From: Spirogloea muscicola
Lineage: Eukaryota; Streptophyta; Zygnematophyceae; Spirogloeales; Spirogloeaceae
Reading direction: 5' to 3'
DNA length: 13,528 nucleotides
Assembly: GCA_009602725.1 (NCBI GenBank)
Contig: WELB01000040.1
Coordinates: 143,282 to 156,809, forward strand
In this document: in pieces, positions 9,717 to 13,528 of the stretch
Layout of the letters: each line of letters opens with the position of its first letter
Position numbering within the stretch: position 1 is the first letter of the stretch
Notes under the pieces: model-generated
The model's input: the letters and a program-made list of their open reading frames with translations, nothing else
The model's database searches: none
What the model was told of the DNA's origin: nothing
Program-made: the position numbers and the translations under genes

Positions 9717-10011
9717 TCAGTACCCACGAGTGGGCAACATCAGGTCTGAGTAGCTCGCTGCAGGGAAAGAGGCACTCCGCTGAGACCCAGTGGCGGCGGC
9801 CATAGCACGGCCTGCGCGCGTGTGGACGGCGTGGGCAAGGGAGCGTTGAAGCGATACGGCCAGGCGCATGCGGAAGACTTGTGCGAGCGAACCGGCGGCG
9901 TTGAAGCCGGGCATCGCCCCTGGCAGACCCGGCCGCCGGAGGAGGGAGCAAGGAGGGAGCCAAGGAAGTGCTCGCCAAGGGGGAGCGAGAAACAAAGCGG
10001 CTACGTATTAC

Positions 10012-10120
10012 TCAGTGACCCCTGCTAACCAGCCTCAGGTCAGAGAAGCTAGGCTCCTGGAAGTGGGTCCCCTGGCCAGAGCCAGAGGCAGCAGCGAGAG
10101 CAGAGCGAGAGGGGTGAAGG
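10012..10120 (-). mobile_element. Copy C: short remnant of the element C-terminus
   Basis: The minus-strand frame ends with ALAAASGSGQG, then FQEPSFSDLRLVSRGH and TGA at 10012-10014. This follows the same pattern as copy A (ALAAASGFRQG...SLSDVRLLTRNY) and copy B. Similarity fades above about 10120 into G-rich sequence. It lies just behind copy B in the same orientation. Confidence 0.45.
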
Positions 10121-10128
10121 CGGCAAGT

Positions 10129-10163
10129 GGGGAGGGAGGGAGAGGGGAGACGGGAGGGAGGGG
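10129..10163 (+). promoter_or_regulatory. Potential G-quadruplex upstream of ycf20-like gene
   Basis: Six runs of three or four G are separated by short loops (GGGGAGGGAGGG, then GAGGGGAGACGGG and AGGGAGGGG). It sits about 225-260 nt before the ATG, on the coding strand. It fits the classical G-quadruplex pattern; a role in transcription is only inferred. Confidence 0.55.
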
Positions 10164-10388
10164 AGCTGGGGTGACCAGCCGGGGGGAGCGAGGGAGTGGC
10201 AGGGAGCGAGCTGCGGAAGGCGCGGCAGCAGAGGCGAGACAGCTGCGGCGTGTCAGCGAGCGCAGCGCCAGGCGAGTGAAAGAGGCGCCGGCGGCGGCCT
10301 CGCCTCCGGACACGCCGCTGCCCCCACTGCCACAGCTGCAGCCGCAGCGGCGTCACAGCCGCGGCGGCGGCGGCGGCGCCGGCTCGGC

Positions 10389-11259
10389 ATGGAGCTGGGC
10401 ATGCTCCACATACTGGCAGGGGGCGCCAGCCCAGCCTCGTCTGTCGCAGCTAGCGCGAGGCTGCCGCTGAGGTGGTCAAGGCTGGCGGCAGAGGACGGCT
10501 GGCGCCGACGTTGCAAGCTCAGGCAGCTGGCCCTGGCGCCGGCGAGGGCGACGCTCAGTGGCGCCGCCGGTGCTGCGGAGGGCCAGCCGCCACCGTCTCG
10601 AGGAGCTGGCTCTGGCATCGGCGGCCGAGGGCCGGGCCCCACGCGGCTTGGGCGGCTCGTGGGCACCGCTGCCCGACGACTGCAGGTCCGCACTCCCACT
10701 GGACGCCGCTGCCCGAGCGCTGCCATGGCTCTGAAAACCCTAAGCCTAAACCCGTAAACCCTTAAATCACAAACCCTACACCTCACTTCCTAAACTCTAA
10801 CCCTACACCCTAAAGCCTAAAATTTTAAACCCTAAATCCTTAGTAAGTTGACCTCGGTCTTAAGCTGTGAAAGTAGGCCCTGAAGCAGTCTGTCTTGGAG
10901 CAGCCGCCAGCGTCTCAGCAGCCAGCGCTCCGACAGGCCGGTTGGTCGCGCAGGCGCGGTGGGCGGAGTCGCGGCAGCTGCTGCCGCTGCAGGTGCTGGC
11001 GCTGCTCGCCGGCTTCTTCTGCGCCAACGCGCTCGCCACCGTGCTTGGGCAGACGGGCGACTGGGACGTCCTCGTCTCGGGCTTCCTTGTCGCCGCCATT
11101 GAGGGCCTCGGCCGCCTCGCCTATGGTCGCCGTGCCGGCGCCGCCGGCGCTCGCACCAGCCGGCCCACTCCCTGGCGGCGCTTCTTGGGGCTGCTCAACC
11201 TCTGGAAAGCGGGCCTCGTGTATGGCCTGTTCGTTGATGCCTTCAAGCTCGGCAGCTGA
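10389..11259 (+). CDS. Nuclear Ycf20-like (DUF565) plastid protein, 2 exons
   Basis: Small membrane protein of the Ycf20/DUF565 family, found in cyanobacteria, algal plastid genomes and plant nuclei; plant members have been linked to photoprotection (thermal dissipation). Exons: 10389-10685 and 10954-11259 (TGA), 200 residues, intron in phase 0 (donor CAG/GTCCGC, acceptor GCGCAG). Residues 1-80 are rich in Ala, Arg and Ser and poor in acidic residues, as expected for a chloroplast transit peptide. The mature part starts near TRLGRLVGTAARRLQ (85-99), which ends exactly at the splice site. Then come a first membrane segment (LQVLALLAGFFCANALATV), the family signature GQTGDWDVL (131-139), a second segment (VSGFLVAAIEGLG), and the terminal block LLNLWKAG...LFVDAFKLGS. 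The linker before LLNLWKAG is longer than in short homologues. The likely site is the thylakoid or plastid envelope. Confidence 0.9.
10686..10953 (+). other. Intron of the ycf20-like gene carrying telomere-like repeats
   Basis: The intron is 268 nt long. It is fixed on both sides by the join of the Ycf20 N-terminal helix to the ARWAESRQ...GFF segment in one frame. Its 5' part is GC-rich, its centre is AT-rich telomere-like DNA, and its 3' part is GC-rich again. Confidence 0.75.
10734..10841 (+). repeat. Degenerate interstitial telomeric repeat (CCCTAAA type)
   Basis: A run of variants of the plant/green-algal telomere unit, C-strand on plus: AAAACCCTAA, GCCTAAA, CCCGTAAA, CCCTTAAA, AACCCTACA, CTCTAACCCTACA, CCCTAAA, GCCTAAA, AAACCCTAAA. 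Perfect CCCTAA cores are mixed with diverged ones over about 108 bp. It lies wholly inside the ycf20-like intron. Confidence 0.85.
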
Positions 11260-12176
11260 AGATTGAGTGTGCCTGCAGCAGGCAGAAACGGCAGCAAGCA
11301 TCTCACTGACGCTTCGTTCCCAGTGGTTGGATAGCCCATAACAGAGTGCTCACTCTAGCCTTAAGCCTGTACCATACTTCATGCTTCCTGAGCCTCAATA
11401 CTGAGCCCTTAAGCTCAGCTGCATGTCAGGTCAATTCTATCACTGCATTAGCATATTTACGCCTCTCCGAGCACTCTATCCGGAGCCATACAAAGACCAT
11501 TCCAGACCATCCTCTTTTTCAATGCTGATGCGCAGCATGTTGTAGTCTTGTCAAGTTTCTTACATAAGCAATCCGTTCTCTAGCCTTCTCAAGCTTGCTT
11601 CACAGTTGAAAGCAGACTCCAGGCTCGCCAAGCGCAAGCAAGGCAAATTATTGATTGTATTATACCAGGGTTGTAGGCATGTCCTGCAATGACAACAGGT
11701 CTTGCCTATGCAATCTGACCAATACTTCCAAGTGTTCTTACTTCGACTGCATAAGTACCATGAGTGAAATCTGCAAATTTAGACCTCTGCCCATCATGCA
11801 GCCAGGCTGCGTGATACAGCATTCGTAGGGCCAACATGAATCTAGGCCACGAGGCAGCTGAACCTGCACACTGTCAGTGGCAAGAGGGAAACCCCTTACA
11901 ACATACAACCTCTCCTACAACCTGGTCCATGCAGTTGCGAAGGAGGTGGGCCCCACTGCCAAGCGCATCTATCTTTAGTGTGTGTTGTGGCTGGCGTCGA
12001 CTTTCAAAATTGCCACTAAGCCTAATAGCTTACAAAGAAGCGGCAGATCAACAATCTGCCGCCTCCCCAGGTGTCACCTGCCAATCTTCCTCGAGTACAG
12101 CGCCTGGGCCTAATTATGTACACAGAAAGCTACAGTGATGAGTACCACAGCAGGCACTGGCCCAGCTGGAGGGCCC
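11260..12176. other. Spacer between convergent genes
   Basis: Spacer between the ycf20-like stop and the stop of the minus-strand membrane protein, presumably both 3' UTRs plus intergenic DNA. It is poorer in GC than the exons. Short open frames in it (for example 11836-12138 plus) show no motif I recognise. I see no RNA gene or repeat. Confidence 0.55.
12030..12034 (-). promoter_or_regulatory. Candidate TGTAA poly(A) signal, membrane-protein gene
   Basis: TGTAA on the minus strand, about 143 nt after the stop codon at 12177. The distance is typical for a chlorophyte 3' UTR, but the motif is short. Confidence 0.3.
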
Positions 12177-13528
12177 TCAAGCTTTGCGCTCTGCTGCAGC
12201 AGTGACTGCACTGTCGCTCCCTAGCACTGCCACAGCCTTGGCAGGCTTGTCCTTGAGGGGGCCAGCATCGAAGAGCTCCCGCTGCTTGCGCGCGCTTGCA
12301 CTTGCAAGGCCCGCAGCGGCGGCGGCCCGTCTCACTGTATACTGAGTGGCGCTGGCTCCAGTTGACAGGCACTGCCAGGCAAGCCACAGGCACAGAGCGC
12401 AGCCTGGTGCAACACAAACAAATGAAGCACAGCAGTAGCGGCGCCCACTTTCAGAAACGAGCTATCAGAACCATCTCATGTGCAGAGTGATGGGGCAAAA
12501 ACAAGACTACAATAGCAAGCTATGAGGAAGGTAATGAGGAAGGAAGGAGGGAGGTGGAAGCAAGACGATGAACAAAGGTAATGTGATAAGAGGAGCAATA
12601 AAGAGGACCAGCAAGAGGGAGGACGTTACTTGGAAAGAGAGAAAGCGGACAGGAAAGTGAGACCCAGAGAGAAAGGAGGGAGGTAGGACGAAGGATGATT
12701 AGTGAGGAGGAAAGACGGAGCGCGCACGCACCAGCACAGCAGACGGTGAAGGCGATCGCGGCCAGGGTGAGGAGGCTGACGGCAGTGGCAGCCGCGACCA
12801 CAGTGCCGGCAAATAGCGCCACGACGGCCATCAGGAAGAACGCGAGGAACATTCCGATGGCGCCGACCGTGACCACGAAGGCGACGAGCACGGCGTTGGC
12901 CAGCGCCGCAGCGACGATGATGACGAACGCGACGAAGCCGGTGAGCGCGATCAGGACCACCGCCAGGGCCTGCGCGGCCGGGAGCGCTGGATGGCTCAGC
13001 CAAAAACCGCGCCTTGACGACAGCCTACGACCGGATTTGAACCGGAGACCTTTTCCTTACCAAAGGCCGCACTGACTGCGACTCACTGGCAAGACCAGGC
13101 TTCTCCGAAGCGGTGGTCATCGAATGGTTGCCTCACCGACACGGCGGCGATGGTTCGCCAGAGCGGGCCGCGGCGGGCCCAGCGCCGCGCCGCCAGGAGC
13201 GTGCGCCCGAGCGCGACGCGCAGGCGCGGGCTCCTGGCGGCCAGCACTGCCAGCGGGCGCCGGGACGAGGCCATTTCCGCGGCCGCCTCCCATGCCAGGC
13301 TGCCGAGGCTGTCATCGGAGCGCGCCGGCGCCGCCTTGACCGCCTTGGCCGCCGGCGCCGCATGCGACGCCTTCAACGTCGGCTCCTGCGGCGGCTGCGG
13401 CGGCAGCGGGACTGCCACGTCTGCTTGCCGTGAAGCTGCCACGGCAGTGCTGCCAGCATCCACCACGCCGCCGACGCCGCCAACGCCGCCGCCGCCGCCG
13501 CCGCCGCCGAGACCGGCGCCGCCGTCCG
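12177..13528 (-). CDS. Hydrophobic multi-pass membrane protein of unknown function, 5' partial
   Basis: Exons in coding order: 13137-13528 (runs off the window), 12732-12969, 12177-12334 (TGA). Phases agree (0, then 1), giving 261 visible residues. Exon 1 encodes a Gly-rich stretch from a (GGC)n run, a Pro/Ala linker, and a basic amphipathic part (RRPLAVLAARSPRLRVALG ... RRWARRGPLWRTI). Exon 2 is almost entirely hydrophobic (residues 131-209), enough for two or three membrane segments (ALTGFVAFVIIVAAALANA, VGAIGMFLAFFLMAVVALF, AVSLLTLAAIAFTV). Exon 3 gives a polar tail (ARKQRELFDAGPLKDKPAKA). An in-frame ATG at 13274 could be an internal start; the real one may lie outside the window. I do not recognise the family with certainty. 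The basic amphipathic helix followed by a hydrophobic hairpin recalls lipid-droplet or promethin-like proteins, but this is only a shape resemblance. Exon 3 is the least certain, since an extra exon could hide in the 397-nt intron. Confidence 0.6.
12520..12720 (+). repeat. Purine-rich stretch in an intron
   Basis: A strongly AG-biased segment on plus (GAGGAAGGAAGGAGGGAGG and similar) inside the second visible intron of the minus-strand gene, where it reads as CT-rich. It could aid splicing as pyrimidine-rich intron sequence. It is similar in character to the tracts at 8652-8765 and 10100-10215. Confidence 0.5.
13002..13090 (-). tRNA. tRNA-Thr(GGT)-like sequence, degenerate, with T5 terminator
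   Basis: On the minus strand, TTGGTAAGG followed by AAGGTCTCCGGTTCAAATCCGG resembles the 3' half of eukaryotic tRNA-Thr(GGT), including a B box (GGTTCAAATCC). Bases 13090 to 13023 fold roughly as a cloverleaf: acceptor GCCAGTG/CGTAGGC (six of seven pairs, two of them G-T), D stem TCGC/GCGG, anticodon stem CCTTT/AAAGG, T stem with four of five pairs. A run of five T (13006-13002) follows about 16 nt later, as a pol III terminator would. Against a working gene: the anticodon loop has 8 bases without U33 in this fold, the D loop lacks GG, and no A box is clear. It lies in the first visible intron (12970-13136) of the membrane-protein gene. I take it as a tRNA pseudogene or the head of a tRNA-derived SINE. 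Confidence 0.4.
13488..13508. repeat. (GCC)n trinucleotide repeat, coding
   Basis: Seven consecutive GCC units on plus are read as GGC (Gly) codons in exon 1 of the minus-strand gene. Such triplet runs change length readily, so this part of the protein is probably variable. Confidence 0.8.

Larger units (their letters stand above)
9502..9910 (-). mobile_element. Copy B: inverted diverged copy of the same element end
   Basis: Read on the minus strand from about 9905, the frame gives FNAAGSLAQVFRMRLAVSLQ, then RAGRAMAAATG, and ends YSDLMLPTRGY followed by TGA (9717-9719). It aligns with copy A residue for residue, while many third codon positions differ. The tail after the stop runs to 9502 and contains the 68-bp hairpin block and two copies of a 50-bp repeat. 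Copies A and B face each other tail to tail. Confidence 0.55.
8574..10388. other. Shared upstream region of two divergent genes, filled with repeats
   Basis: This region separates the iminopeptidase start (minus) from the ycf20-like start (plus), so it must hold both promoters. It contains a purine tract next to the iminopeptidase, several decayed copies of one element family (8840-10120) and a G-rich tract before the ycf20-like gene. I see no intact gene and no clear TATA box. Long open frames here (for example 9868-10470 plus) are Arg/Gly/Ala-rich and look like products of base composition. Confidence 0.65.

Noticed and set aside
9868-10470. 200-codon open frame on the plus strand
   Set aside because: The translation is Arg/Gly/Ala/Ser repeats from purine-rich DNA, it crosses copies B and C antisense, and it overlaps the real start of the ycf20-like gene in another frame.
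10867-10953. Start of the ycf20-like protein at the ATG at 10867 without an upstream exon
   Set aside because: The exon at 10389-10685 supplies both a transit peptide and the family helix TRLGRLVGTAARRLQ, ending at a donor in phase with the acceptor at 10953; the segment after 10867 shows no family similarity before ARWAES.
13071-13090. Near-repeat ACTGACTGCGACTCACTG as an operator-like element
   Set aside because: It is better explained as the 5' half of the tRNA-like fold (acceptor and D arm); no regulator context exists.
1-13528. An intact novel multi-gene system (operon, defence island or biosynthetic cluster)
   Set aside because: The four genes are ordinary split nuclear genes on both strands without shared function; only the repeat family and the tRNA-like element look unfamiliar.

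Overview
The window is nuclear DNA of a eukaryotic, plastid-bearing green organism, most likely a chlorophyte alga; I cannot name the species. All four protein genes are split by many short GT-AG introns. Exons are strikingly GC-rich, while introns and spacers are visibly poorer in GC. One gene is a nuclear copy of a plastid/cyanobacterial family (Ycf20). Degenerate plant-type telomere units (CCCTAAA) are also present.

Layout: (1) 1-3301, plus strand: a DUF676-type serine esterase/lipase in 10 exons, missing its 5' end. (2) 3302-4937: spacer between convergent genes. (3) 4938-8573, minus strand: a complete proline iminopeptidase-type alpha/beta hydrolase in 9 exons, with an N-terminal leader and a large Ser/Pro/Thr-rich insertion in its cap. 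(4) 8574-10388: the shared upstream region of the two divergent genes, holding purine tracts, a potential G-quadruplex, and three or four decayed copies of one repeat family. These copies share a C-terminal protein motif resembling the ends of non-LTR retrotransposon polyproteins, and a 3' hairpin. (5) 10389-11259, plus strand: a two-exon nuclear Ycf20/DUF565 gene whose only intron carries interstitial telomere-like repeats. (6) 11260-12176: spacer between convergent genes. (7) 12177-13528, minus strand: a very hydrophobic membrane protein in 3 visible exons, missing its 5' end, with a tRNA-Thr-like sequence in its first visible intron.

Each exon chain keeps one reading frame across all junctions: 457 codons including the stop for gene 1 (after two leading bases), 562 for gene 2, 201 for gene 3, and 262 visible for gene 4 (after two leading bases). 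Family motifs also run continuously across the splice sites. The genes show no common pathway. Family comparisons come from memory of the protein families, not from database searches.
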